NCBI GenBank assembly: GCA_963802415.1
Contig: CAWDIH010000001.1
Coordinates: 3,277,156-3,341,155, forward strand
Length of the DNA stretch: 64,000 nt
Source: DATAES01 sp963802415
GTDB taxonomy: Bacteria; Actinomycetota; Acidimicrobiia; Acidimicrobiales; JACDCH01
Reading direction: 5' to 3'
Made by a program: the position numbers and the translations under genes. Below the pieces are notes generated by a model that was not told the origin of the DNA, did not search any database, and saw nothing but the letters and a program-made list of their open reading frames with translations. Below, in pieces: positions 25,559-34,250 of the stretch (positions are counted from its first letter, which is position 1; every line of letters begins with the position of its first letter).

Positions 25559-26808
25559 TGATTGAATTTGGCCACTTCGAGGAGCATCTCGTCAAGGTCC
25601 TCGTCTCCGACGGGGGCGAGATCGTTCGCCGCGAGCACGATCTCGACACCTTTCGCAAGCGCCGATTCCGTGACCAAATCGACTGCAGCTGCCTTCAACT
25701 CGATCAGGAACACGTCGGCCTCGACGCGTGGGAGCTCGGCGCGAAGCAGGTCGCGGCGACCGAGATTGCCCGAGATGTGTACGACGTTGGCTCCATAAGA
25801 CTCGGCGAGATGCGCCGCGAGCACGGCGTGCGCGGTGGGAGGCGCAGTGCAGAAATACGCCACCGACCTCTTGCTCACGTCTACGACCGGGCGCGGTCGC
25901 AGAACCGCTCCGACGACGGTCACCTCGGGCCGTACAACCGCCTGGACAGCACGGCGCACGTGCTCCCAACCTGATTGCGGCTCCGCCATGGTGACGACGA
26001 CCAGGTCTGCAAGCAGCAGACGGTAGGAGTTCAGATATCCGGCGACGACGGCCGGATCCTGGTGGCCTCCGACGACGACGACCGTCCGATCCGCTGCGAT
26101 CGGCGGCAGTGCCGCCCCGCTCCCGTCGAAGACGACGAGATCCGGAGCGAGACTCGCGGCGACCGAGGCGCCTTTTGCGACATTCGAGCTTGTCACTGCA
26201 CCCGCGAGCCCTCCCCCGCAGCGACGGCAACCCACCGTCTCCACGCCGGTGAGCGCCGCGGTCTCGAGATGATCCGATGCAGCGTGGCGCCCGGACCGAG
26301 AGAGCTCGACGAGAGCCTCGATCGTCGGCGGAATCGTGATCACCTCGGGTTCGCGCGGACCGCCCCTGCCCATGGCGACGACGACGACGCGACGGTGTGC
26401 GGAGACAAGCCGCACGAGCTGGCCAGTGACGGCTGTCTTTCCCACTCGCTTTCCGGTACCGACGACGGCGATCGAGGGGAGCTCGAACGACAGGCGCTCA
26501 GGAGGGTCGAGACGAAAGTCGGCGCCTACATACGGCAAGCCCCGAGCAAGAACGCGGCTTGCCAATGCGAAGCGCTCGACGGGTCCCAGCACCGGCTCGT
26601 CCGAAAGGTCGACCACGATCTCGGGGCCATAGCTCGCAATGGCCGCGTCGACGTCGAGAGCGATCGGAACCCCGTAATCCTCTCCGCCGCGGAGCTTCTC
26701 CGTTCCGCCAATGAGAACTGCCGCGGTGACCTCGAATGGAAGCTCCGCGAGCGTATCCCGGACGACGGACGCGTAATGCTCGCCGTCGACGATCGCGAGA
26801 GCCCTCAA
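25555..26808 (-). CDS. Cyclic 2,3-diphosphoglycerate synthetase
   Basis: A 417-residue protein matching archaeal cDPG synthetase, which closes 2,3-diphosphoglycerate to the cyclic osmolyte with ATP. It begins LRALAIVDGEHYASVVRDTL, the family hallmark IVDGEHY, followed by AAVLIGGTEKLRG and, near residue 150, the P-loop AVVGTGKRVGKTAVTGQLV. The C-terminal half has VVFDGSGAALPP and VVVVGGHQDP. The TTG start at 26808 overlaps the phosphoesterase stop (TTGA), and the stop overlaps the 2-phosphoglycerate kinase start. The longer open frame to 27096 is antisense-like and arginine-rich and is excluded. Known chiefly from thermophilic methanogens, the enzyme is unexpected in a bacterium, though bacterial homologues occur. 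Confidence 0.88.
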   Translation of the reverse strand: MRALAIVDGEHYASVVRDTLAELPFEVTAAVLIGGTEKLRGGEDYGVPIALDVDAAIASYGPEIVVDLSDEPVLGPVERFALASRVLARGLPYVGADFRLDPPERLSFELPSIAVVGTGKRVGKTAVTGQLVRLVSAHRRVVVVAMGRGGPREPEVITIPPTIEALVELSRSGRHAASDHLETAALTGVETVGCRRCGGGLAGAVTSSNVAKGASVAASLAPDLVVFDGSGAALPPIAADRTVVVVGGHQDPAVVAGYLNSYRLLLADLVVVTMAEPQSGWEHVRRAVQAVVRPEVTVVGAVLRPRPVVDVSKRSVAYFCTAPPTAHAVLAAHLAESYGANVVHISGNLGRRDLLRAELPRVEADVFLIELKAAAVDLVTESALAKGVEIVLAANDLAPVGDEDLDEMLLEVAKFNQ

Positions 26809-27611
26809 GTGCGCGAGGTGACCTCGTCCTCGATCGCGCCGGTGAACTTTGCGTACTCGAGCGTGTCGAGCGAGAACGAGACGAGCCGGACCTGACCGTG
26901 GAAGGGATGCCGCCTCCAGATGTCGACCTTCCGGTCCGCGATCTCGATCACGTTGTAACAGGGCCTCGTGTTTCCACGGAGTCGCAGGGACGAAACTGTC
27001 CCCGCATTGACGACGAACAGGTCTTCGAGCCGCCAGACGTACGGGACGTGCTTGTGACCGGAGAGGACGAGCCGAACCCCTGCGCGCTGCAGGCACTCGA
27101 TTGCGTCGCCGGCGTCGTACACCACGTTTCGCTCTCGGCCGGTACCGGGTACAGGAAGAAGGTGATGGTGGAGGACGAAGATCTTCAGATCCGCAGGCTC
27201 GTTCGCGAACTGCTCCTCGATCCAGCGGTATCGGCCACGACCGATCTGACCGTGATCGAGGTCGGGCTCGCTGGAATCTACTGCGACGATCGCGACGTCC
27301 TCCTTGCGGAGCACGGAATTTCGCTCTCCGAACATCTCCTCGAAGTGGACGTACCCGACGTTGCGTGAATCGTGATTCCCGGGCACGACGACGAGCGAGT
27401 CGCAGTCGAGACGGTCGATGTATTCGCGCGCCGTCAGGTACTCGTGCTTGAAGCCAAATGTCGTCAGATCTCCGGAACAGACGACGATGTCAGGCCGCAG
27501 CTCGTTGATCTCGCCGATCGCCCGCTCGAGCAGGCTCGCTTCGAAGTACGGCCCGCCGCAGTGCAGGTCCGAGAACTGCGCAATTCGGAACACGGCGCCA
27601 GAACCTGCCAT
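26805..27611 (-). CDS. Calcineurin-like metallophosphoesterase (cDPG-operon member)
   Basis: A 268-residue soluble metallophosphoesterase of the CpdA-like class. All five blocks are seen: FSDLHCGG (D-x-H), VVCSGDLTTFG (GD), VVPGNHDSRN (GNHD), FVLHHHLLPVPG and LSGHKHVP (GHxH), which bind two metal ions. From the ATG at 27611 (MAGSGAVFRIAQFSDLH) length is normal. Its stop shares bases with the TTG start of cDPG synthetase, making it the first gene of a three-gene translationally coupled set. A role in hydrolysing cyclic 2,3-diphosphoglycerate or a related phosphodiester is an inference from context; cyclic-nucleotide hydrolysis is the alternative. Confidence 0.88.
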   Translation of the reverse strand: MAGSGAVFRIAQFSDLHCGGPYFEASLLERAIGEINELRPDIVVCSGDLTTFGFKHEYLTAREYIDRLDCDSLVVVPGNHDSRNVGYVHFEEMFGERNSVLRKEDVAIVAVDSSEPDLDHGQIGRGRYRWIEEQFANEPADLKIFVLHHHLLPVPGTGRERNVVYDAGDAIECLQRAGVRLVLSGHKHVPYVWRLEDLFVVNAGTVSSLRLRGNTRPCYNVIEIADRKVDIWRRHPFHGQVRLVSFSLDTLEYAKFTGAIEDEVTSRT

Positions 27612-27669
27612 GCGAGACAGTCTACGGCGCGGTCGCGGGCCGTCCGAGACCACTGCTACCCTGGCGCAG

Positions 27670-28038
27670 GTGCGGGTGGAAAGCCCCGTTTTCCAGGCAT
27701 ATTGTGGAACGCAACCTCCGCGATTCGCGAATCGCGTCGAGGTTGAGTGCGCCAAGATCCTGGACTACTACGGAGTACCCTGGGATTACGAGCCCCACTC
27801 CTTCGTCCTGGAGCGCGATGAGGATGGGCGGGTGGTCAGCGCATTCACGCCCGACTTCTATCTCCCCGAGCAGAACCTCTTCATCGAGGTGACCGTGATG
27901 AAGCAATCGTTGGTCACACGCAAGAACAAGAAGCTCCGCGAGATTCAGCGGCTGTATCCCCACATCCGGATCAAGCTCTTCTACCGTCGCGACATCGAGC
28001 GTCTCGCGCAGCGCTATCGCCTGCGTCTGGCCTCGTAA
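27670..28038 (+). CDS. PD-(D/E)XK nuclease-like protein
   Basis: A 122-residue protein (GTG at 27670; a second GTG at 27676 is equally possible). The core FANRVEVECAKILDYYGVPW, then SAFTPDFYLPEQNLFIEVTV and KQSLVTRKNKKLREIQRLYP, has the order E...PDF(Y)L..(I)EVTVxK found in small endonuclease-like folds: an acidic helix, then D-x16-E-x-T-x-K-like catalytic strands. It could be a DNA repair or very-short-patch-like nuclease. It lies 58 bp from the divergent phosphoesterase and 3 bp before hpt, so it is probably co-transcribed with hpt. No methylase or restriction partner is visible. Confidence 0.7.
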   Translation: MRVESPVFQAYCGTQPPRFANRVEVECAKILDYYGVPWDYEPHSFVLERDEDGRVVSAFTPDFYLPEQNLFIEVTVMKQSLVTRKNKKLREIQRLYPHIRIKLFYRRDIERLAQRYRLRLAS

Positions 28039-28041
28039 TCT

Positions 28042-28617
28042 GTGGCGTCCCGCAACCGATCGGACAACGGCGAGGTCGGAGCCGTCTATCTCACGCGGGC
28101 CGAGATCGCGGCTCGGGTGCGAGAGCTCGGCGTCGAGATCGCGCGGGACTACGCGGGACTCGATCCGATCCTCATCGCGCCGCTGAAGTCGAGCGTCGTG
28201 TTTCTCGCAGACCTGACACGGGAGCTCCGGATTCCTCACACAATCGATGTGATCGAGCTCGCCCCCTACACCGGCGGGAGCGACGGAGCCGTCCGCCTCC
28301 TGAAGGACGTCGACGCACCCCTCGAAGGTCGCCACGTCCTGATCGTCGAAGACGTGGTCGACACCGGGCTGACTCTCCACTTCCTGTGCAAGACGCTCGG
28401 CCTCCGTGGTCCTGCGAGCCTTGCAGCTGTAACGCTCCTCGATCGACCGTATCGCCGACTCGTCGACGAGATCCCGCTCAACTACATCGGTTTCACGGTT
28501 CCGGACGAGCTCTTCGCCGGCTACGGATTGGGGCTCGATGAGCGTTGGCGCGCATTCCCGGACCTGCACTTCGTCGTTCCCGTGGCTCTGCCCCGTGCGG
28601 CGACCGAGGCAGCGTAG
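28042..28617 (+). CDS. hpt: Hypoxanthine phosphoribosyltransferase
   Basis: A 191-residue purine-salvage enzyme that joins hypoxanthine or guanine to PRPP. The signatures are LIAPLKSSVVFLADLTREL (nucleotide-pocket loop), the PRPP-binding VLIVEDVVDTGLTLHFL (two acids, then DTG), and the family end NYIGFTVPDELFAGYGLGLDERWR. GTG start at 28042, only 3 bp after the nuclease-like gene. The frame is intact; length is normal for bacterial Hpt. It converges on the M23 peptidase gene with a 9-bp gap. Confidence 0.95.
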   Translation: MASRNRSDNGEVGAVYLTRAEIAARVRELGVEIARDYAGLDPILIAPLKSSVVFLADLTRELRIPHTIDVIELAPYTGGSDGAVRLLKDVDAPLEGRHVLIVEDVVDTGLTLHFLCKTLGLRGPASLAAVTLLDRPYRRLVDEIPLNYIGFTVPDELFAGYGLGLDERWRAFPDLHFVVPVALPRAATEAA

Positions 28618-28626
28618 GAACTCGAA

Positions 28627-29816
28627 TCAGAGATAGAGCAGCGGATCGACGGCCACGCCGTTGACGCGGACCTCGAAGTGGAGGTGGGGCCCCGTGGAGT
28701 GCCCGGTCGAGCCGACGAGGGCGATCGTCTCGCCCTGGGCCACCGTCTGGCCTACGCCGACGAGGATCGCGGAGCAGTGTGCATACGCGGTCGCGAGCCC
28801 GTTGCCATGGTCGAGGACGACGAGGTTCCCATACCCGCCCAGCCAGCCGGCGTGGATAACGGTGCCGGCCGCTGCCGCCCAGATTGGCGCTCCGGTGGAT
28901 GCCGCGATGTCGATCCCCTCGTGCATGCGGCCCCAGCGCACGCCGAAGCCACTTGTGACGACGCCGTCGAGCGGCCAGATGAGGCCCGACGCCGAGGGCG
29001 CTCCCGTGCCGGTCGAGCCTCGCGCCTGCCTGCGAGTCGCGGATCGCCGCAGCGAGGGTTGCGCTCTGCGCCGCGAGAGCTTCGACCTCGGCGAGGTACT
29101 CCTCGCGGGTCTCACGGGAGTCTCGCCACCGCACTCTGCTTGAGCTCGCGCGCAGCGACGAGCGTGTCCCGGTTCGCCGCGAGCCGGTCGCGAGCGGTGC
29201 GAGCTTCGTCGGTGCGGGCAGAGATGACCGAGACGGTGGCAGCGCTCAGCCGCCTCGTGCTGGCCGTCGCACGACGCTCCGCCGCCGCTTTCCGCTTGGC
29301 CAACTCAACCTGTCGGGCGATGCGGCGATCCTGGACACCGATTCGGTCCATGAACTCGTAGCTGTCGATGAGATCGTCGAAGCTCGAGGCCGACACGAGG
29401 AAGGACAGAACGTCGGGCTGCTCCTCGATGTAGATGGCTCTCACACGCGCTTCGAGTATTGCGACCGCCCGCTCGTACTCCGCCTGAAGGCGCTCCAGGC
29501 GGCGCGTCTGCGACTGGAGCAATGTCGTCAACCGTTCCAGGCGTTCCCGTTCCGCTACAAGCTCCGCTTCGAGGAGGTCGACGCTCGACTGGGCCTCGCC
29601 GACCGCTGCTTGCGCAGCTCCGAGCTCAGAGACGACCGCTGACAGCTGGGACGTGAGCACGCCTTCCTGCTGCTTCGACGCGGCGATCTCGGCCTGGAGA
29701 GCCGCGATGCGCGCATCGACTGCGGCCTTCTGATCGTCGATGTCGTCACCCGCTGCGGGCGCGGCGAAGACGAGCGCAAGCGCGAGCCCGACGACGAGGA
29801 GCGATCGTCGTCCCAT
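28627..29816 (-). CDS. EnvC-like M23 peptidoglycan metallopeptidase, two frameshifts
   Basis: A reconstructed exported murein hydrolase/activator of about 395 residues (ATG at 29816). Signal peptide MGRRSLLVVGLALALVFAAPAAG, then a long coiled coil (DDQKAAVDARIAALQAEIAA ... RARVRAIYIEEQPDVLSFL), then a C-terminal LytM/M23 domain with RMHEGIDIAA (His and Asp), AYAHCSAI and GPHLHFEV (HxH) in order. The frame shifts near 29120 and near 29030; the middle EEYLAEVEALAAQSATLAAA bridges them. The complete zinc set suggests the catalytic domain is functional. It sits downstream of ccmI with a 4-bp gap, so it is read with the cytochrome-c genes. Confidence 0.85.
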
Positions 29817-29820
29817 ACTT

Positions 29821-30171
29821 CTAGGTTCGCCCGCCCGTCGGACGTCCCTTCTCGTCCGGGCTCTGCTCCTGGTGTCCGGGTGCATCACGCTCGAGAGCCT
29901 GTAACGCCATGGCAGCTTCGCGTCGAAGGGGTCCGATCTGCTCACGATAGTCGTCGTCGGAGATCTTCCCCGTTCGATGGTCGAACTCGAGCTCCCTGAG
30001 TGCCGAGAGCGCCCTGTCTCGCGCCTCGAGCCTCTCCAGGCGGCGTCGGTCCTCCTCGTCGAGCTCGTCGAGGGCGTCTGTCTCGGGATCGGGCTCTCGG
30101 AGAAACGGGAGCGCAACCACGATCACGCAGGCGACCGCAAGCGTCACCGCAAGCAGCAAGGCGACCGTCAA
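29821..30171 (-). CDS. ccmI: CcmI-like cytochrome c biogenesis protein (N-terminal type)
   Basis: A 116-residue protein with one N-terminal membrane helix (TVALLLAVTLAVACVIVVALPFL) and a short cytoplasmic helical domain (RLERLEARDRALSALRELEFDHRTGKISDDDYREQI). The phrase ALRELEFDHRTGKISDDDY is the mark of the CcmI N-terminal part, which helps present apocytochrome c to the heme-ligation complex. The TPR domain of proteobacterial CcmI is missing, which is usual in this short form. The ATG overlaps the ccmF stop (ATGA). Confidence 0.85.
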   Translation of the reverse strand: MTVALLLAVTLAVACVIVVALPFLREPDPETDALDELDEEDRRRLERLEARDRALSALRELEFDHRTGKISDDDYREQIGPLRREAAMALQALERDAPGHQEQSPDEKGRPTGGRT

Positions 30172-32163
30172 CGGGTTGCCGGAAGTCCGACCTCACTCGC
30201 CCGTGCCACGAGCCTCCGCTGCTCACGCCGATCTGGCCAGAGTGTGATGAGCGATCCGAGGAGGAATACCAGCCCCGCAAGCCAGATGAGGTTGACGAGA
30301 GGCTTGACGAAGACGCGAAAGTAGACGCTTCCATCCGGATCGATCTGCTCGGCGATCACGAAGAGATCCTCACCCGTCAGCTTGTCACTCCGTATCCCGA
30401 CCTCGTTCGACACCTGCTGCTCGATCGTGTAGGCGTTCTTTCCGGCCTCGAGCGTCCCCAGGTCGTCACCGCCGCGGCGGATGCCCAACGTCGCTCGAAT
30501 CTCGGTCGCATTCGCCGACTGCCGCTCGTCGAGCGACCGGTAGACCAGCGTGTAGCCGCCGATCGCGAGCGACTCGCCCTGCGCGAGCTTGGCCTCCGCG
30601 ACCGAGTCGAAGGCGCTCGAACCGGCAACGCCGATCGCGAGGAGGACGATCGAAGCGTGAACGACGTAGCCGCCGTAGCGTCGCCGGTTCCGAGCCATGA
30701 GCGAAGTGAACGCACCCGGCCAAGACGCTGCTCCGAGGGCCTTGCGTGCACGCGTGCCACGAGCGAACTCCATGACGATCGTTGAGCCGACGAAAGCCGA
30801 GAACGTGTACGCGATCAGCCCAGGGACGGAGCTCCCGGCGCCGAGCGCGAGCAGCACGGCACCCGTTGCGAGCGCGACGAAGGTCGGCCAGCGAAAGGTC
30901 GTGAGCAGGCTCCGAAGCGACGCTCTCCGCCAGGCGATCAGCGGCCCGATTCCCATCAACAGGAGAAGGGGCAGCCCGAAGGCCCGGAGGAAGAAGTCGT
31001 AATACGAGCGCCCCAGCACCACCGCCTCCCCGCGGATCGCCTCGGAGAGCATCGGGTACACGACACCCCAGAGAATCGCGAGGCAGAGCGCGAGCAGCAG
31101 CAGGTTGTTGTAGAGGAACGCCGCCTCTCGCGAGATCGGAGACTCGAGCTTCGTCGGGGAACGAAGCCGCGGAAGCCGCCAGAAGACGAGCGCCAGCGAT
31201 ACGGCCACGGTGACGCCGATGAAGGCAAGAAACCACGGCCCGATCGAGCTCTGCGTGAACGAGTGGATCGAGTTGACGACCCCGGACCGAGTCAGGAACG
31301 TCCCGAAGAGCGAAAGCGAGAACGCGAGGATGACGAGGAGGACGTTCCAGACCCTGAGCATCCCGCGTTTCTCCTGGATCATCACCGAGTGCAGGAATGC
31401 CGTAGCCGCAAGCCAAGGCATCAGCGCGGCGTTCTCGACAGGGTCCCACGCGTAGTAGCCACCCCACCCCACTTCCACGTACGCCCAGTGGGCGCCGAGA
31501 AGCTGCCCGATCCCGAGCGCCGTCCACGCGAAGAGCGTCCAGCGCCGCGTGGCGATGAGCCAACGCTCGTCGAGTCGCCCGGAGAGAAGTGCACCCAGCG
31601 CGAAGGCGAACGGAACGGTGAGCCCCACGTACCCGAGATAGAGCAGTGGAGGGTGGGCGAGCATGTAAGGGTTTTGCAGGCTCGGGGTCATGCCGGCGCC
31701 GTCTGCGGGAGCCAGCCTGCGTCGCGAACGGGCTCGCGACGGCAACGACCAGAAACGAGAAGAAGACGGCCACCGCCCCGAAAACCGGCACGACCCAGAC
31801 GATGAGGTCGCGAGCCCAGCTTCGGTTCAGCCTCACCGCCGCGGCGCCGAACCCCGTCAGGATGAGCAGCCACAGAAGCAGGGAACCCTCCTGGCCGCCC
31901 CAGAACGCCGAGATCGTGTAGCCCGTCGGTAGCGCCTCGCTCGTCGTTCGCGCGACGTACGTGAAGGAGAAGTCGTGGCGGACGAGTGCTGCAAGGAGCA
32001 CGAGAGCCGCGATGACGGTCGTGAAGAAGGCCGCAATCAGAGCGTTCTGTGCCGATTGGGCCAGCCGCCGGCGACCAAGATGCGCAGCCATCGCACCGGC
32101 GACCAAGGCGTACGCAGACAGACCGAGAGTGACGACGAGCGCAGCGCGACCCAGCTCGGGCAT
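30168..32163 (-). CDS. ccmF: Cytochrome c-type biogenesis protein CcmF, one frameshift
   Basis: CcmF, the many-helix heme lyase subunit that transfers heme from CcmE to apocytochrome c. Reconstructed length is about 665 residues. The first part (to about 31715) has the N-terminal helices and GGQEGSLLLWLLILTG; after one shifted base the rest continues with PADGAGMTPSLQNPYMLAHPPLLYLGYVG (here split), the WWD-type tryptophan-rich motif ..GWGGYYAWDPVENAALMPW, and many helices up to residue 640, including GEDLFVIAEQ in the soluble C-terminal part. The conserved tryptophan motif and the LAHPPLLYLGYVG box leave no doubt. It lies 12 bp after ccmE. Confidence 0.93.
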
Positions 32164-32175
32164 GGATCGCTGCCT

Positions 32176-32586
32176 CTACGCGGAGTCGCCGCTCTGCTTC
32201 GGCGCGTACTTCGAGGGGCACTTCGTGATCATCGAGCCAGGTTGCGCGACGAACACGCCGTTGCGGAGCCGACCGTCGATCACGACATGACGGCCGACCT
32301 TGAACAGGTCGGGTACCGACCCCGAGTACCGGACTGCGACCGTGCGTCGAGCTTCGCCTCCGATGTCCTTGAGCCTGAAGCGAAGGCCCCCCTCGTAGGA
32401 ATCTCCGCCCACAGGGCCGACGACGAGTCCGGCGAGCTGCACCTCGCCGGTACGGCCTGCGAGCTCACTCGGCGCGATGGACGGATTGCCGCCACCGGCG
32501 ATGGACGTGTACAGAAGGAACACGGCCAGGACCGCAGCCACCGAGAGCGCGACCACGAGCCGCGCGGGACTCGCTTTCCGTGCCAC
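32176..32586 (-). CDS. ccmE: Cytochrome c maturation heme chaperone CcmE, CxxxY variant
   Basis: A 136-residue CcmE: one N-terminal membrane anchor (RLVVALSVAAVLAVFLLYTSI), then the OB-fold beta barrel (VQLAGLVVGPVGG, LRFRLKDIGG, VAVRYSGSVPDLFKVGRHVVIDG, VFVAQPG). In classical CcmE a His carries covalently bound heme in the motif HxxxY. Here the corresponding place reads MITKCPSKYAPK, so Cys replaces His and the Tyr is kept. A CxxxY type has been described in some archaea and sulfate reducers and is associated with altered heme attachment. Frame intact; first gene of the ccmE-ccmF-ccmI run. Confidence 0.9.
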   Translation of the reverse strand: MARKASPARLVVALSVAAVLAVFLLYTSIAGGGNPSIAPSELAGRTGEVQLAGLVVGPVGGDSYEGGLRFRLKDIGGEARRTVAVRYSGSVPDLFKVGRHVVIDGRLRNGVFVAQPGSMITKCPSKYAPKQSGDSA

Positions 32587-32632
32587 GGAGAGAGTCTAGC
32601 CCCGCGAGCAGCAGGGCTGGCTGAACATCCGC

Positions 32633-32875
32633 TTACGCGGCGTCGCGCTCGGGAACGCGGCGATCGGGCATCCGATATCCGTGCTCGAGGCAAAGCGCGC
32701 CAGGCGCTTCTTCGGTCAGGGCATCGCAGTAGCCCTTGCCGTACGCCGCCCGGATAAACGCAGCGACGACCTCGATGCTCCAGTCGGAAACGTCGATCGC
32801 CTCGCGCCAGAGATCCGACAGGCGGAGGTCGATATCGAGCTCGAGAAGATCGATACGAGTCGGGGTCTTGGACAC
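32633..32875 (-). CDS. Hypothetical protein
   Basis: An 80-residue soluble protein starting MSKTPTRIDLLELDIDLRLSDLW. It is compact and helical, with a conserved-looking core (SIEVVAAFIRAAYGKGYCDALTEEAPG, split here) and a Cys/His end (ALCLEHGYRMPDRR). No family was recognised. It lies 46 bp upstream of ccmE and 54 bp downstream of another hypothetical gene, all in the same direction, so it may be part of the cytochrome-c transcript. Codon use matches neighbours. Confidence 0.55.
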   Translation of the reverse strand: MSKTPTRIDLLELDIDLRLSDLWREAIDVSDWSIEVVAAFIRAAYGKGYCDALTEEAPGALCLEHGYRMPDRRVPERDAA

Positions 32876-32929
32876 GCTTTCGAGCGTACGGACCCGGTCG
32901 GACGGAACACCCGCGACGGGTCGAGGGCG

Positions 32930-33355
32930 CTACGAGTCCTCGGCGCGGACGGTGAAAGGCAACGTCCAGTCCTCGCGCGAATCGCCGTCGATCGTCAAGC
33001 GCCATTCGTAACGGCCCGCCTCGAGTGGCAAGGGCGTCGAGTTGACCGCAACCGGGAAGTCGAGCGGAGTCCCGGGCTTGAGCCCGGGCGGTCGCCCGAC
33101 CTCGAACTCGCCTCCGAACGCCACCGCATGATCGTCGTCCTCGTCCGCCTCGAAGGCAACGGCGCCCCCGTCGGCGTCGAGCAACTCCACCGAGAACGAG
33201 TGCACCGTGTTCGCCCGGTCCCACGGCACCTGGATCAAGAGCCCGATTCCGAATGCCGCGGGCTCGGGCCCCGTCTGGGACCACCCGCCGCCGACGATGG
33301 TGAGCTTGCCGTCCGACACCACCGCGTAGTCGGCCAGGAGCATGGTCGCCTTCAC
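32930..33355 (-). CDS. DUF6941-like hypothetical protein
   Basis: A 141-residue soluble beta-rich protein (ATG at 33355). It begins MKATMLLADYAVVSDGKLTIVGGGWSQTGP, a phrase (LADYA..SDGKL.I.GGG) I recognise from a widespread small actinobacterial/proteobacterial domain of unknown function. It has beta strands with a carboxy end rich in WRLTIDGD. It may have an immunoglobulin-like fold. It diverges from the TIM-barrel gene starting at 33398 across 42 bp. Function unknown. Confidence 0.65.
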   Translation of the reverse strand: MKATMLLADYAVVSDGKLTIVGGGWSQTGPEPAAFGIGLLIQVPWDRANTVHSFSVELLDADGGAVAFEADEDDDHAVAFGGEFEVGRPPGLKPGTPLDFPVAVNSTPLPLEAGRYEWRLTIDGDSREDWTLPFTVRAEDS

Positions 33356-33397
33356 GGAGTGAAGGCAATCACATCGACGGCACTACGATGAACGCAC

Positions 33398-34250
33398 GTG
33401 TCGTCTGCGATCCGTATCGGCCCCGCTCGACTGCCGTCGCGGGAGTCGCCCGAGCAGGCGGTCGACGCCCTCCTCGAGCGCGGATACTCAGCCTGCGAGG
33501 TCGACTTCGAGAGTGGGTTCTGGATGGACTACCCGTTCGCCGAGCGTCTCGGCGAGCTAGCCCGAGAGCACGATCTCGCGCTCTCCGTGCATGCGCCGCT
33601 GTTCGGCTTCATGGGCCATCTCGAAGCAAGCGGGCGAAAGTTCACCTCTGCGGTCGGCGCCCTCGACCGCAGCGCGGGAATCGCGGCAGCGAGCGGCGCA
33701 GAGCTCGTCGTCTTCCACCCTGGCTTTCTTCTCGGCCGGAGTCGTGAGGACGCAATCGACGCGGTGGTCGAACAGCTCGCCACATTGCGCGAGCGACTGG
33801 AAGGCAAAGGCCGAGCAGTCCCGTTCGGCATCGAGGTCATGGGGCGTGTGCGCGATCTCGGTTCGATCGACGATGTCGTCGAGATCTCGCGGCGTACCGA
33901 CTGGGTGCGTCCGGTGCTCGACTTCGCGCACATGCACGCGACGAGCGACGGGCAGTTCCTCGAACCGGAGCGTTTCCGCGCTGCCCTTGCCGCCGTAGAC
34001 GCGGTCCTCGAGCTCGACGCGCCCGTTCCACATCCACTTTTCCGATATCGCCTTCGCGAACCGCAACGAGACGAAGCATCTTCCCTACGGCGACGGAACC
34101 CTCCGAGCGGAGCCGCTGCGCGATGCGCTAGGCGGTTTCGAGCGCGCGGCGACCGTGATCTCCGAGTCGCCGGACGAGCGCTCGAGTCAGGCTATTCGCT
34201 CGGTGCTCGTCGGCGCTGGTGGGACGAGTTCCGCGAGCCGCGCCTCATAA
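33398..34250 (+). CDS. Sugar phosphate isomerase / AP endonuclease IV-like TIM barrel, one frameshift
   Basis: A reconstructed 283-residue TIM-barrel protein of the xylose isomerase-like / endonuclease IV superfamily (GTG at 33398). Metal-binding segments are recognisable: LALSVHAPLFG (His), LVVFHPGFLLG (His), FGIEVMGRV (Glu), PVLDFAHMHAT (Asp, His). The frame shifts near 34020 by one base; the other frame continues with PFHIHFSDIAFANRNETKHL (His-x-His-x-x-Asp) and stops at 34250. With the shift healed all metal ligands of an endonuclease IV-type site are present, so DNA-repair AP endonuclease or sugar isomerase are both possible. It overlaps the 3' end of the convergent cyclase gene by 64 bp. 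Confidence 0.8.

Noticed and set aside
26809..27096. Upstream extension of the cDPG synthetase frame
   Set aside because: Arginine-rich, overlaps the phosphoesterase; the TTG at 26808 gives the family start.
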